A program made the translations under genes and the position numbers. Shown one piece after another: positions 47,128 through 61,390 of a stretch of 64,000 nucleotides of DNA (position 1 is the stretch's first letter; every line of letters starts with the position of its first letter). Under the pieces are notes generated by a model, which searched no databases, was not told where the DNA came from, and saw only the letters and a program-made list of their open reading frames with translations. Source of the DNA: Colletes latitarsis (taxonomy: Eukaryota; Arthropoda; Insecta; Hymenoptera; Colletidae); contig NC_135134.1 of assembly GCF_051014445.1 (NCBI RefSeq), positions 31,065,672 through 31,129,671 of the forward strand. Reading direction: 5' to 3'.

Positions 47128-47372
47128 CGTCGTACGTTCGTGCCCGGTGCAGTAAAACACGTGCATCGATCTAAGTTACGTACGTTCCTCACGTGCCACT
47201 TTCTCAATCTATACTTTTAAATAAAAATTTTCGATGAGGTGCATTTGTAGCTATTACGTGTAGCATCATGAGCAAACTCTTAGAAAATCACTCCTACTCC
47301 TCATTTGGACAGAATTTTTACTTTCATGATTATAGCGAAAAGTCGTTTTCCTGCTCGGGGAACACATATGTA

Positions 47373-48751
47373 CAGGGTGTTCGGCCACCCCTGGGAAAAA
47401 TTTTAATGGGGGATTCTAGATGCCAAAATACGAAAATACAGACGAAAATCAAGAATACCAATTTGTTGATAGAGGCTACGTTAAAAAGTTATTAACAATT
47501 AAACTAAAAAATTTCAAATCGTTCTGGAAAAATTGTTATCGGTTGCGGGGGTCAATTACAATCATTTTTGGTGAATACACATACCTCCGAAATCTTACCC
47601 ACTTTCGAGATAAAAATTCGAGAATGTGTGAAATTTGTTCGATGGAAAAGAAAAATTTCAAATCGTTTTGGAAAAATTATCTTCGGTTGCGGGGGTTACT
47701 TACAACCATTTTGGGTGAATCGTCATATCCCCCTAATCATGCGCATTTTCGAGAAAGAAATTCAGTACGGGCGGAACTTTAAACGTTAACAACTTTTTAA
47801 TAAAGCCTCCATTAACAAATTGGTATTCTTGATTTTCGTCTTACTTTGGTCTCTAGAATCCCCTGGGAGAAATTGTAATGGGAGATTCTAGAGGTTAAAG
47901 TAGAACGAAAATCAAGAATACCAATTTGTTGATGGAGTAATACGATACTAAACAAAGTTATTGACGTTTAAAGTTCCGCTCTTACTTTCGAATTTTTTTC
48001 TCGAAAATGCGCAGGATTTCGTATGTGGTATGTCTATTCACCGAAAATAATTGTAATTGACCCCCGAAACCGAAAGTAATTTTTTCAGAACGATTTGAAA
48101 TTTTCTTTTTCTTTCGTCGAAAAATTTAGGCACTGCCTGTCGATTTTTCTTAAAAATTCCTTTCTGATTTTTATTCAGTTTGTAAAATAGTTGTTTAATA
48201 ATACTCTTTGTGTAGGTACCCATGAGCTCTACTCGCGAAAAAAAAACGTTTCATTGGAATATATTCACTATTCACTATATCAGTAGGAGTTGCGGGGGCT
48301 GTTTGAAAATTTGACCAGTTATATGGGATTTTTCTCACTTTACGGGGTCAAGGAACAACTTTTCCAACATCTCTACATATTCTCCATTAAAATATGCGTT
48401 GTGTTGCTGTTTGAAACATTAAAATCGTTCGATCCGGCTGTCGACCAAAAAAAAAAAATGCTTGTTACTGACCCCTGCAACGAAAACTAATTCTTCCAAG
48501 ACGATTCGAAATTCTTTTTTACTTGAATTTTTTTTGTCGAAACTGAGTAGGATTTCGGGGGTACGATTCTAACTGACCTCCGCGACCAACAATAATTTTT
48601 TCAGAACGATTTGAAATTTTTTTATTTAATGTTATTAATAACTACTTTTTAACGAAACCTCAGTCGAAAAATTGATATTCTTAATTTTCGTCTTATTTTG
48701 GCTTCTAGAATCTCCCATTAAAATTTTTCCCAGGTGTGGCCAAACACCCTG
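47373..48751. mobile_element. MITE-1, complete copy in unit 3
   Basis: 1,379 bp, one base longer than the unit 2 copy because the internal A-tract has 12 A. It is flanked by TA on both sides. Same fused structure and terminal inverted repeats. Confidence 0.9.
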
Positions 48752-48842
48752 TATATATTAAATCAATATTAATGAAATTACACCTTGACCGAATTCATTT
48801 CAATCCCCACACTAATACATATATTGTGTGTATGTACCATAA

Positions 48843-50032
48843 ATGGTCGAGAATGGAGTCACCTTTCCTATACTGGTATTATTAGATGGTCGCAGGTCCT
48901 GCATAAATTTCAATTTACATAATTTTTGTTTTGAGTAAACTCATTTTACTTTTTTGTATATTATTACCTAATGCAACTCATATTTTCCAGCCATGCGATG
49001 TAGGAATATTTAGACGATTAAAAGTTGCATGGCGAAGGGTAGTGCAGGAACATAGACAAAGTACGTAGGTAGACTAAACCCATTACGAAGGTGAATTTCG
49101 CACCAATATATCATACCATATATAAATTCCATGAAGAAGGAAATGCTTTTAAAGCTTGTGGTGGCCTATGACCGTTTAACTCAAATACAATTTACTAGAC
49201 AAAACGTATTTCAGAAAGAAGAAAATAAATTAGAATTCATGTCGCCAGATGAAACTGACATCAATGACAGCAATATAGGTAGTTTTACATAGCATTCAAG
49301 AGCATATTCCAGATGATCTGAGAGGGGAACAATTTTCTTTTCTATATAGAAAATATTAAAATACAATCGGGACACAACTAAGACACAACACAAGACACAA
49401 CTCGCAGAGAGAAAGCACTGCTGATGTTCAACGCAGTGCAGTTCATAGTAACAGTAAAACCAATACCAGTGTAGAAGACTAATTTAACAACGTTTCGCTA
49501 GAAGAAACTAATATATGATATACTGATCATTAATTAACTTTAATATTTCATGACAATGATGCTTTTACTTTTTTCTAATGGGAATTGTTTTGTTTCCGAT
49601 GGTACTGAAATCAAACTACATTAATTCTACAACGTTACTTTACTTATTTTCTCGTAAAGACAAAGATTCTTCAGAATCTATTCTGGATAAACATTATCAA
49701 CATTATCAAAAGATTGAAAAAACAACAAAGAAAAGAAAAGAAAAGAAAAGAAATATAGAAAGAGTGTGTGCAATCAAAGTTACATCAAAGACATGAAAAT
49801 AGGCTCAGCTTGAAAAAATAGGAGCAATTGATAACCAGGAAAAAGAAAAACAAAGAATGAAAGAAGAACGATTAGAAAAGAAAAAAACAAGCCGAGAAAT
49901 TAAAAGAAGAAAAGCTATTGAAAAAAGAAAGAAAAACAGAAAAATGAAAAGGAAAAGGAGAAAGAAAAGCAAGACGAAGAGAAGGAGAAATGTAAAACTC
50001 AAACTAAAAATAAAAATAAAGTTAAGAACGTG
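48843..50032 (+). pseudogene. Decayed pogo/Tigger-type transposase, unit 3
   Basis: Collinear with 1416-2605 at offset 47,427, sharing its stops and frameshift. It begins about 90 bp after the right end of MITE-1, as in the other units. Confidence 0.82.
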
Positions 50033-50468
50033 AAAAGAAAATAATAAATAATATTATTGTGTTGTTTTTACAGGGTGAATGTAGTAACTGAACCAGGTGG
50101 TTATGACTATGCAACATTTTTATTAGCATCTTTTTCAAACTCCACTTGGAACAACACTGTACGTATGTATGTATGGGATTATCAGGAACCGTGTTTGTTC
50201 GTTAATCGGCACACTCGTATTTATTTCGTTAAACACAGTCACACCTACTACGTACTTTTCTTCAATCTTTCTCTCTTCCGTGCTGTCTTTTCTCGCTTTC
50301 TGGGTTATTCACCCATCAGCTGTTCGGCCGTACGCTCGCCGCGTGTTGACGGCTTTTTCGGCGGTAACCGTCTTCGCTCGTGCAAGCTCGTGGACAGCGA
50401 ACGATTCGCTGTTCGGCCAAAAATTCGTGCGCGATTTAATAATTTTCAACTGCACGGTTCCCTACATA

Positions 50469-51145
50469 CAGGGTGTTCGGCCATCCATGGGAAAAATTTT
50501 AATGGGGGATTCTAGAGGTCAAAATAAGACGAAAATCAAGAATACCAATTTGTTGATGGAGGCACTGTTAAAAAGTTATTAATGTTTAAAGTTCCGCTCG
50601 TACTGAATTTTTTTCTCGAAAATGCGCAAGATTACGGGGGTATGTCTATACATAAAAAATGATTGTCACCGACCCTCGCAACTGAAAATAATTTTTCACA
50701 GAACGATTTGAAATCTTTCTTTTTCATCGAAAAATATAGGCACCCGATTAGATTTTCGGTAAGGAATTTTTTTCTCGAAAGTGCGTAGGATTTCGGGGGT
50801 ATGTGTAATGACCAAAAATGATTGTAATTGACCCCTGTAACCGAAAATAATTTTTTTAGAACGATTTGAAAAATTTGTTTTTCGCCGAAAAATATCAACA
50901 CATACTCGAATTTTTTTCTCGAAACTGAGTAGGATTTCGAATATATGTCTATTCACTAAAAATGCTTGTAATTGACCTCCGCAGCCGAAAATAATTTTTC
51001 TGGAACGACTTGAAATTTTTGAATCAAATTGTTAATAACTTTTTAACGAAGCCTCCATCAACAAATTGGTATTCTTGATTTTCGTTTTAGTTTGGCCTCT
51101 AGAATATCCTATTAAAATGTTTCTCAGGGCTGGCCGAACACCCTC
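50469..51145. mobile_element. MITE-2, unit 3
   Basis: Same element and same junction with the satellite as in unit 1 (offset 47,427). Confidence 0.88.
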
Positions 51146-51164
51146 TATACTACTATGTTTACTA

Positions 51165-53818
51165 GATCCTGGGTTTTTTCCGTGTTTGAATCACGTAGTA
51201 ATGTGGTAATACACTGAAGCAGTCAATTAAACCTGGTTTCGATCAATATTTCAGAGGATAACGCCGGTTAGGTCTGGGTTAGGTCTGGGAAATGCGCGCA
51301 TCTGGCTCATGATTTTGCCTTCTTCGCATACTTGTTGGCCAGATCCTGGGTATTTTCCGTGTTTGAATCACGTAGTAATGTGGTAACACACTGAAGCAGT
51401 CAATTAAACCTGGTTTCGATCAATATTTCAGAGGATAACGCCGGTTAGGTCTGGGTTAGGTCTGGGAAATGCGCGCATCTGGCTCATGATTTTGCCTTCT
51501 TCGCATACTTGTTGGCCAGATCCTGGGTATTTTCCGTGTTTGAATCACGTAGTAATGTGGTAACACACTGAAGCAGTCAATTAAACCTGGTTTCGATCAA
51601 TATTTCAGAGGATAACACCGGTTAGGTCTGGCTTAGGTCTGGGTTATGCCCGCATCTGGCTCATGATTTTGCCTTCTTCGCATACTTGTTGGCCAGATCC
51701 TGGGTTTTTTTCGTGTTTGAATCACGTAGTAATGTGGTAATACACTGAAGCAGTCAATTAAACCTGGTTTCGATCAATATTTTAGAGGATAACACCGGTT
51801 AGGTCTGGGTTAGGTCTGGGTTATGCCCGCATCTGGCTCATGATTTTGCCTTCTTCGCATACTTGTTGGCCAGATCCTGGGGTTTTTTCGTGTTTGAATC
51901 ACGTAGTAATGTGGTAACACACTGAAGCAGTTAATTAAACCTGGTTTCGATCAATATTTCAGAGGATAACACCGGTTAGGTCTGGGTTAGGTCTGGGTAA
52001 TGCCCGCATCTGGCTCATGATTTTGCCGTCTTCGCATACTTGTTGGACAGATCGTGGGGTTTTTTCGTGTTTGAATCACGTAGTAATGTGGTGACACACT
52101 GAAGCAGTCAATTAAACCTGGTTTCGATCAATATTTTAGAGGATAACGCCGGTTAGGTCTGGGTTAGGTCTGGGTTATGCCCGCATCTGGCTCATGATTT
52201 TGCCGTCTTCGCATACTTGTTGGCCAGATCCTGGGGTTTTTTCGTGTTTGAATCACGTAGTAATGTGGTGACACACTGAAGCAGTCAATTAAACCTGGTT
52301 TCGATCAATATTTTAGAGGATAACGCCGGTTAGGTCTGTGTTAGGTCTGGGTTATGCCCGCATCTGGCTCATGATTTTGCCTTCATCGCATACTTGTTGG
52401 CCAGATCCTGGGTTTTTTCAGTGTTTGAATCACGTAGTAATGTGGTAACTCACTGAAGCAGTCAATTAAACCTGGTTTCGATCAATATTTCAGAGGATAA
52501 CACCGGTTAGGTCTGGGTTAGGTCTGGGTTATGCCCGCATCTGGCTCATGATTATGCCTTCTTCGCATACTTGTTGGCCAGATCCTGGGTTTCTTCTGGT
52601 TTGAATCACGTAGTAATGTGGTACCACACAGTAACAGTCAATTAAACCTGGATTCGGTCAGTATTTTAGAGGATAACACCGGTTAGGTCTGGGTTAGGTC
52701 TGGGATGTGCGCGCATCCGGCTTATACTTTCGCCTTTTTCGCATACTTGTTGGCCAGATCCTGGGTTTTTTTCGTGTTTGAATCACGTAGTAATGTGGTA
52801 CCACACTGAAGCAGTCAATTAAACCTGGTTTCGATCAATATTTTAGAGGATAACACCGGTTAGGTCTGGGTTAGGTCTGGGTTATGCCCGCATCTGGCTC
52901 ATGATTTTGCCTTCTTCGCATACTTGTTGGCCAGATCCTGGGTTTTTTTCGTGTTTGAATCACGTACTAATGTGGTAACACACTGAAGCAGTCAATTAAA
53001 CCTGGTTTCGATCAATATTTTAGAGGATAACACCGGTTAGGTCTGGGTTAGGTCTGGGTTATGCCCGCATCTGGCTCATGATTATGCCTTCTTCGCATAC
53101 TTGTTGGCCAGATCCTGGGTTTTTTCCGTGTTTGAATCACGTAGTAATGTGGTCACACACTGAAGCAGTCAATTAAACCTGGTTTCGATCAATATTTCAG
53201 AGGATAACACCGGTTAGGTCTGGGTTAGGTCTGGGATGTGCGCGCATCTGGCTTATACTTTCGCCTTTTTCGCATACTTGTTGGCCAGATCCTGGGTTTT
53301 TTTCGTGTTTGAATCACGTAGTAATGTGGTACCACACTGAAGCAGTCAATTAAACCTGGTTTCGATCAATATTTTAGAGGATAACACCGGTTAGGTCTGG
53401 GTTAGGTCTGGGTTATGCCCGCATCTGGCTCATGATTTTGCCTTCTCCGCATACTTGTTGGCCAGATCCTGGGTTTTTTTCGTGTTTGAATCACGTACTA
53501 ATGTGGTAACACACTGAAGCAGTCAATTAAACCTGGTTTCGATCAATATTTTAGAGGATAACACCGGTTAGGTCTGGGTTAGGTCTGGGTTATGCCCGCA
53601 TCTGGCTCATGATTTTGCCTTCATCGCATACTTGTTGGCCAGATCCTGGGTTTTTTCCGTGTTTGAATCACGTAGTAATGTGGTAACACACTGAAGCAGT
53701 CAATTAAACCTGGTTTCGATCAATATTTTAGAGGATAACACCGGTTAGGTCTTGGTTAGGTCTGGGTTATACCAGCATCTGGCTCATGATTTTGCCTTCT
53801 TCGCATACGTGTTGGCCA
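51165..53818 (+). repeat. 177-bp satellite block, 15 monomers, unit 3
   Basis: Same length, order and variant monomers as the block in unit 1, at a constant offset of 47,427. Monomer-specific variants (for example GGACAGATCGTGGGG and CTGGTTTGAATC) occur at the same ranks. Confidence 0.98.
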
Positions 53819-54695
53819 CGTGTTGACGATAAAACTGTAAGATAAAGGATGAATTAAGTTCCAAGTCCCTAAAATTTTCCAAATCATAGATTTAAAAATG
53901 ATTTAGATATTTACATGATTTTAGTGTGGGTATTTATACAAGTATGTAAATCTCTATTTATGCATAACATGTTACCCCTAAATGGGCAAGTTAATGAATT
54001 ATATACATGTTAATTGTATAATAATAACCCTTTGTTCCTCATAAAAATTCACAACTGAATTGCTATCATTCTAAAAAAATCCATCCCAAAATATATTATC
54101 AAAACTAGTAATAAATTATTTGAACAAGGTGATAACAGATTTGAAATATTTAATAAAATTTAAATACCAGATATTGATAGTATTAATAAAATATAATATT
54201 AATACTATTTTGACACTGTTATTTGATTTTAATATTAATTATAGATACTTTGATTATTGATTTATTAAAACATAAAGTTAATGAAGTCCCAGTAGATTAT
54301 AAATATTTTAAAGAGCATGAATTAGCATAGAATTTCATAAAAAATTTGATGAGTGATAGAAGTAACTTGAATAATCTGAATTTTGTAGCTTTTACTATAT
54401 CTTTGGATATGGAATCACAGATTCATTTTATTAATAAAAATAGAGATAGTACTGATGATTTACTCAGACTCGTTAAAGTAAGTGGGCCAAGTGGGAAGAA
54501 TATTAAGATAGATGGATAGATATTGGTAAAAGTATACTTCTTGTCCTTATATAGGAAATCTTTAATATTACAAATAAACTCTTTCTGTAAAATCTTGAAC
54601 TTATCATTATAATTTATAGAATTAAAGTCAACGCATCTAATAATGAAAGTGAACTGAAGTATTTTATAGACTTGTCAAGAACGTTTTTTGGTATA

Positions 54696-54815
54696 TTCCT
54701 AGCAAACGACCCGTTCAACGATCGGGATGAGTTATACGTAATTCGATTCGTCTAATTCAGTATATTATTTCATTAGTATATGCATTTCATTATCTGCGGA
54801 AATTCGGTATTTTTA
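54696..54815 (+). repeat. Long inverted repeat, left arm, unit 3
   Basis: Copy of 7269-7388 at offset 47,427; its partner is 57453-57574. Confidence 0.75.
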
Positions 54816-55418
54816 CAAAGTAACTAAGTATTTTAAATATATTCTGATAGGTTCACAGGTGGAAACAAGTGACTGTCGTTACCTGTGTTCAAAATGCCAG
54901 CTAGTAAAATGCTAATTTGTTAACAATAACATTTGTTGAATGAAATTTCTGCTATTTCTGCAAATATCTCATTGAATAAATCACCATCTTTCTATTATAT
55001 ATACATTTACTAAATACATAATGGCTCAGGTATCCAATGAAGTTACTCTTATTGGAAATATAAAATATTGATAGTATTATATGTTAGAAAAAAGTGGTGT
55101 CTTCAATTTAATTCATGTAAGCATCAGTAATGAGATCTTGAAAATTGACGCTGTGATTAATTTTCAAATGGCCTCTGTGCCATTATTTCTACAACAAAAT
55201 GTTGATTCATCAGTCTCTATCTACTCTACCCTTCCACAATTGCTGCGCAGTATTTTTATTTAATGTTAGTTATATAATATATCACGACATTGCTCATAAT
55301 TATACGTTAGCATATATGGTAATTTTAAAACAATATCTGTAACTGAGTTTGTTTTTAGAAAACCACGTTCTTTGCTTTTCAAATATCTTTATATAATGCA
55401 ATGGCTTTTAAAAACTAA

Positions 55419-55757
55419 GGGTATAAACATCTCACCGTAAACCGTAAATAGTTTACATTTTAAAGATCCAGAAACAGGCGCTCATACGAATAAAACAGAA
55501 ACTACGTGGAAGCATAGTAAACACTTTTTGCCTGAATATTGTTGGTTAGTATTTGCAGTTCCACACGTTTTTTAATATGTTTTTCTAACATATAATACAA
55601 AATAATAAATATTATATTTTCTATTTTCAGCAAAAAAGATAATTTCATTGGGTACTTAAGCCATTACGTGTTTTATAAACCTTCCAAGCAAGGAAAGGAT
55701 GATTTATTTAATCAGTTCTTAAAAGAAATTTCAGAAATTTCATTTGATGATGATTGA
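55419..55757 (+). pseudogene. Merlin-type transposase remnant, unit 3
   Basis: Collinear with 7992-8330 at offset 47,427. C to T at 55543, two bases before the intron, would turn the split Arg codon into Cys. The GT donor itself (55545-55546) is intact. Confidence 0.8.
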
Positions 55758-56060
55758 TTCTGTAAAAAATCAAAATATACCAGACTTAGATGATAATGAA
55801 ATTTAATAATAAAAACAAGTTAAGCCAACGTACTGCGTGCAATAGTAATTTACTATATATTGTAAACACTGTCAGCGGCGGGGAGACATTTTTTACTGTT
55901 GCTGCATGTACTGTCTACATACCTGGTTTTAATACTGTCCACCTGACCGACTCGTGGAAGTTCTATGCCTAAAAAAATGATTTTTATGCATCATACAAAT
56001 TCTTCTACAAATTCCCATTTGACAATGTAGAATAGATCCAATTAGATAAATTATTTATAA

Positions 56061-57165
56061 TTTTTAAAATGAACATAGCAACGATTTAATGTTAATCATT
56101 ACATTACCAATCTTTCCAGATATTAGTTTAAAACCATCACCAACTTTAATATCAACCGGGTTTTGTAGATTTTTGGATTCATAAAAGTACTCATCTGTGT
56201 TTATTATGTGATCTGAGCAACCACTATCTAGTAGCCATTTAATATTTCTACTTCTTCTATTTTGCTACTTTTCATTACTTCAACCTTGAATGAATTGTAA
56301 TTTCTACTGTCATCTAGACTCGAATTTCCAGCCACTTTTCTATCGTGTCTATTTTGTATATGTTTGAAAAGGTTGCCTTTTGTAATAATTATTAAAGTTT
56401 TCTGGGCAGTAACGTTGGATGTGCCCTGACTTATTACACTGACTTAACATACCGCTTCAGTAGTCGTTGCACTGCTATGCTGATTATCCTTTGAATTGAG
56501 ATACTTGTTCTGATTGCGTTGTACGTGTCGAAACCTATGACCTCTAGGATTTTTAGTTAAATTTGAACTAAACGTGCGAGTGTAATTTCTGCTGTACTCA
56601 AAGTAGTAACTTTTACCGTTTCTCTTTTGATACTCTAACAGTAATTTAGATTTTACATACTCAACTGTTTTCTCCTTCGTTGGCAGTGCATCAATAATAT
56701 CAACAATACGTGAGAAGTTAACGTTAATAACAGATAATTCAATTTATCCTCTTCATTCACAGTCTCACCAGTATTTTTGAGCCTATTTATATGCGTTTCA
56801 AATTCGTTAAAGAAGTCACTTGGATTTTCACCTTCTTTCATTTTTAATTCTAACAATCTTCTTTTACACAATAGCTTTACTGCACTGTTTTTAACTAGAT
56901 AAATTTCGTCAAGCTTTGCAATCATATTTTTCGCAGTCGTTTCTGATATTATTAATTCTAACTGAGTGTTTGAAATACTGTTTACGATGTAACTTTTTGC
57001 TTTAATTTCCTTTTTTATTCCAATCTTCGACTCTTATTTCAGCCGGTCTTTCATCATGTAGAATAACCTCGTTACAGTCTTTCATTTCTAAAAATAAATT
57101 TAGCCTGAATTTCCAGTTCCATAAAATATTTGTAACATGAAATCGTCCTTTTTTTCACTTGCCAT
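56061..57165 (-). pseudogene. Ty1/copia-type gag-protease fragment, unit 3
   Basis: Same fragment and same lesions as 8634-9738, offset 47,427. Its longest open part is 56925 down to 56653. Confidence 0.88.
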
Positions 57166-57452
57166 GCTTCAAACTTAGGTTATCTTCCTTTCACAACTAA
57201 ATTTCTTTTCTTTACTGTTAACGAACAAACCACGGACCTCTGCTACCATGTTAAAATACTGTTTATATTATTTATTATAATGAATCTTGTTACAAAACAA
57301 ACACACTTATTTTCCATTGTGAAAAGAAAACTTAAAAACTAAAAGAACATTCCTCGACGTGTGCTTCTCTCACAAACACACACACACACTCCTAAACACT
57401 AAAGAAACTAACGAATTTTAAGTCATATTTCTAACAATAACAGTAACAGTTT

Positions 57453-57574
57453 ATAAAAAAATAACGAATTTCCACAGATGCATAGAAATGCATATCAATA
57501 ATGTACTGAATTAGGCGAATCGAATAATGTATAACTCACCCCGATCCGTGAACGGGCCTAGCGTTTGCTAGGAA
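57453..57574 (-). repeat. Long inverted repeat, right arm, unit 3
   Basis: Copy of 10026-10147 at offset 47,427. Confidence 0.75.
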
Positions 57575-58014
57575 TGTTCCATAACTTTTCAACAAAGTCT
57601 AAAATTTTTCCCAAGGGTTTTTGAATACCTATACACTGTATAGATATCCTGTTTCCTTCAACCGAACGACACGTGTCCCTAAAAAATATATTTATAAAGT
57701 AAGTCGGTCAAGTAGGAAGAATATTCAGATATTTAAGAATATGAATGTATTGGTAAAAATATCCATTCCTCTTACCTTTATGTCCTGTGTATTGGATAAT
57801 ATAGATTTACATACTTTTACCGCTGAATTCGAAATTCTGAACTAAACATAGGTACAGGACTCGTCAAAACCGTTTTTCATTCTTTTTATAGTTTTATCTG
57901 TTTTCCAAAAAACAACCAATTAAATTAAGTTGCAAGAATGCAAAAGCGATAAAACTTACAGAGGCTTTAAATGTTTACTTAAGACTTTGCCTTTTGTAAA
58001 AACCGGCGATATTG

Positions 58015-58017
<3 letters not shown>

Positions 58018-58045
<28 letters not shown>
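58018..58045 (+). repeat. GT microsatellite, (GT)14, unit 3
   Basis: 28 bp of perfect GT, same as unit 1. Confidence 0.97.
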
Positions 58046-58049
<4 letters not shown>

Positions 58050-58294
58050 CGTCGTACGTTCGTGCCCGGTGCAGTAAAACACGTGCATCGATCTAAGTTA
58101 CGTACGTTCCTCACGTGCCACTTTCTCAATCTATACTTTTAAATAAAAATTTTCGATGAGGTGCATTTGTAGCTATTACGTGTAGCATCATGAGCAAACT
58201 CTTAGAAAATCACTCCTACTCCTCATTTGGACAGAATTTTTACTTTCATGATTATAGCGAAAAGTCGTTTTCCTGCTCGGGGAACACATATGTA

Positions 58295-59673
58295 CAGGGT
58301 GTTCGGCCACCCCTGGGAAAAATTTTAATGGGGGATTCTAGATGCCAAAATACGAAAATACAGACGAAAATCAAGAATACCAATTTGTTGATAGAGGCTA
58401 CGTTAAAAAGTTATTAACAATTAAACTAAAAAATTTCAAATCGTTCTGGAAAAATTGTTATCGGTTGCGGGGGTCAATTACAATCATTTTTGGTGAATAC
58501 ACATACCTCCGAAATCTTACCCACTTTCGAGATAAAAATTCGAGAATGTGTGAAATTTGTTCGATGGAAAAGAAAAATTTCAAATCGTTTTGGAAAAATT
58601 ATCTTCGGTTGCGGGGGTTACTTACAACCATTTTGGGTGAATCGTCATATCCCCCTAATCATGCGCATTTTCGAGAAAGAAATTCAGTACGGGCGGAACT
58701 TTAAACGTTAACAACTTTTTAATAAAGCCTCCATTAACAAATTGGTATTCTTGATTTTCGTCTTACTTTGGTCTCTAGAATCCCCTGGGAGAAATTGTAA
58801 TGGGAGATTCTAGAGGTTAAAGTAGAACGAAAATCAAGAATACCAATTTGTTGATGGAGTAATACGATACTAAACAAAGTTATTGACGTTTAAAGTTCCG
58901 CTCTTACTTTCGAATTTTTTTCTCGAAAATGCGCAGGATTTCGTATGTGGTATGTCTATTCACCGAAAATAATTGTAATTGACCCCCGAAACCGAAAGTA
59001 ATTTTTTCAGAACGATTTGAAATTTTCTTTTTCTTTCGTCGAAAAATTTAGGCACTGCCTGTCGATTTTTCTTAAAAATTCCTTTCTGATTTTTATTCAG
59101 TTTGTAAAATAGTTGTTTAATAATACTCTTTGTGTAGGTACCCATGAGCTCTACTCGCGAAAAAAAAACGTTTCATTGGAATATATTCACTATTCACTAT
59201 ATCAGTAGGAGTTGCGGGGGCTGTTTGAAAATTTGACCAGTTATATGGGATTTTTCTCACTTTACGGGGTCAAGGAACAACTTTTCCAACATCTCTACAT
59301 ATTCTCCATTAAAATATGCGTTGTGTTGCTGTTTGAAACATTAAAATCGTTCGATCCGGCTGTCGACCAAAAAAAAAAAATGCTTGTTACTGACCCCTGC
59401 AACGAAAACTAATTCTTCCAAGACGATTCGAAATTCTTTTTTACTTGAATTTTTTTTGTCGAAACTGAGTAGGATTTCGGGGGTACGATTCTAACTGACC
59501 TCCGCGACCAACAATAATTTTTTCAGAACGATTTGAAATTTTTTTATTTAATGTTATTAATAACTACTTTTTAACGAAACCTCAGTCGAAAAATTGATAT
59601 TCTTAATTTTCGTCTTATTTTGGCTTCTAGAATCTCCCATTAAAATTTTTCCCAGGTGTGGCCAAACACCCTG
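58295..59673. mobile_element. MITE-1, complete copy in unit 4
   Basis: 1,379 bp, offset by exactly 10,922 from the unit 3 copy, with identical ends and flanking TA. No copy-specific change noticed. Confidence 0.9.
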
Positions 59674-59764
59674 TATATATTAAATCAATATTAATGAAAT
59701 TACACCTTGACCGAATTCATTTCAATCCCCACACTAATACATATATTGTGTGTATGTACCATAA

Positions 59765-60954
59765 ATGGTCGAGAATGGAGTCACCTTTCCTATACTGGTA
59801 TTATTAGATGGTCGCAGGTCCTGCATAAATTTCAATTTACATAATTTTTGTTTTGAGTAAACTCATTTTACTTTTTTGTATATTATTACCTAATGCAACT
59901 CATATTTTCCAGCCATGCGATGTAGGAATATTTAGACGATTAAAAGTTGCATGGCGAAGGGTAGTGCAGGAACATAGACAAAGTACGTAGGTAGACTAAA
60001 CCCATTACGAAGGTGAATTTCGCACCAATATATCATACCATATATAAATTCCATGAAGAAGGAAATGCTTTTAAAGCTTGTGGTGGCCTATGACCGTTTA
60101 ACTCAAATACAATTTACTAGACAAAACGTATTTCAGAAAGAAGAAAATAAATTAGAATTCATGTCGCCAGATGAAACTGACATCAATGACAGCAATATAG
60201 GTAGTTTTACATAGCATTCAAGAGCATATTCCAGATGATCTGAGAGGGGAACAATTTTCTTTTCTATATAGAAAATATTAAAATACAATCGGGACACAAC
60301 TAAGACACAACACAAGACACAACTCGCAGAGAGAAAGCACTGCTGATGTTCAACGCAGTGCAGTTCATAGTAACAGTAAAACCAATACCAGTGTAGAAGA
60401 CTAATTTAACAACGTTTCGCTAGAAGAAACTAATATATGATATACTGATCATTAATTAACTTTAATATTTCATGACAATGATGCTTTTACTTTTTTCTAA
60501 TGGGAATTGTTTTGTTTCCGATGGTACTGAAATCAAACTACATTAATTCTACAACGTTACTTTACTTATTTTCTCGTAAAGACAAAGATTCTTCAGAATC
60601 TATTCTGGATAAACATTATCAACATTATCAAAAGATTGAAAAAACAACAAAGAAAAGAAAAGAAAAGAAAAGAAATATAGAAAGAGTGTGTGCAATCAAA
60701 GTTACATCAAAGACATGAAAATAGGCTCAGCTTGAAAAAATAGGAGCAATTGATAACCAGGAAAAAGAAAAACAAAGAATGAAAGAAGAACGATTAGAAA
60801 AGAAAAAAACAAGCCGAGAAATTAAAAGAAGAAAAGCTATTGAAAAAAGAAAGAAAAACAGAAAAATGAAAAGGAAAAGGAGAAAGAAAAGCAAGACGAA
60901 GAGAAGGAGAAATGTAAAACTCAAACTAAAAATAAAAATAAAGTTAAGAACGTG
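59765..60954 (+). pseudogene. Decayed pogo/Tigger-type transposase, unit 4
   Basis: Collinear with the unit 3 copy at offset 10,922, with no difference seen by eye. The purine-rich tail makes the opposite strand open, but that frame is a low-complexity Phe/Leu run without homology that I recognise. Confidence 0.82.
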
Positions 60955-61390
60955 AAAAGAAAATAATAAATAATATTATTGTGTTGTTTTTACAGGGTGA
61001 ATGTAGTAACTGAACCAGGTGGTTATGACTATGCAACATTTTTATTAGCATCTTTTTCAAACTCCACTTGGAACAACACTGTACGTATGTATGTATGGGA
61101 TTATCAGGAACCGTGTTTGTTCGTTAATCGGCACACTCGTATTTATTTCGTTAAACACAGTCACACCTACTACGTACTTTTCTTCAATCTTTCTCTCTTC
61201 CGTGCTGTCTTTTCTCGCTTTCTGGGTTATTCACCCATCAGCTGTTCGGCCGTACGCTCGCCGCGTGTTGACGGCTTTTTCGGCGGTAACCGTCTTCGCT
61301 CGTGCAAGCTCGTGGACAGCGAACGATTCGCTGTTCGGCCAAAAATTCGTGCGCGATTTAATAATTTTCAACTGCACGGTTCCCTACATA

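Larger units (their letters stand above)
10868..47372 (+). repeat. Macro-repeat unit 2, expanded to 36,505 bp
   Basis: Same module order as the other units, but the satellite block is 28,236 bp (14659-42894) instead of 2,654 bp and contains the R1-type retrotransposon. Its non-satellite DNA differs from the other units by an 11-A tract (11942-11952 instead of 12 A), A instead of G at 13316, and (GT)15 instead of (GT)14 at 47094. From 40772 onward its satellite is collinear with monomers 4 to 15 of unit 1 at a constant offset of 36,503. Confidence 0.97.
47373..58294 (+). repeat. Macro-repeat unit 3 (10,922 bp, complete)
   Basis: The only complete standard-length unit in the window, running from the CAGGG end of MITE-1 to the base before the next one. 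It has the 12-A tract, (GT)14 at 58018, and a private T at 55543 where units 1 and 2 have C (last exon-1 codon of the Merlin-type remnant). Its 15-monomer satellite block appears identical to that of unit 1 by eye. Confidence 0.97.
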
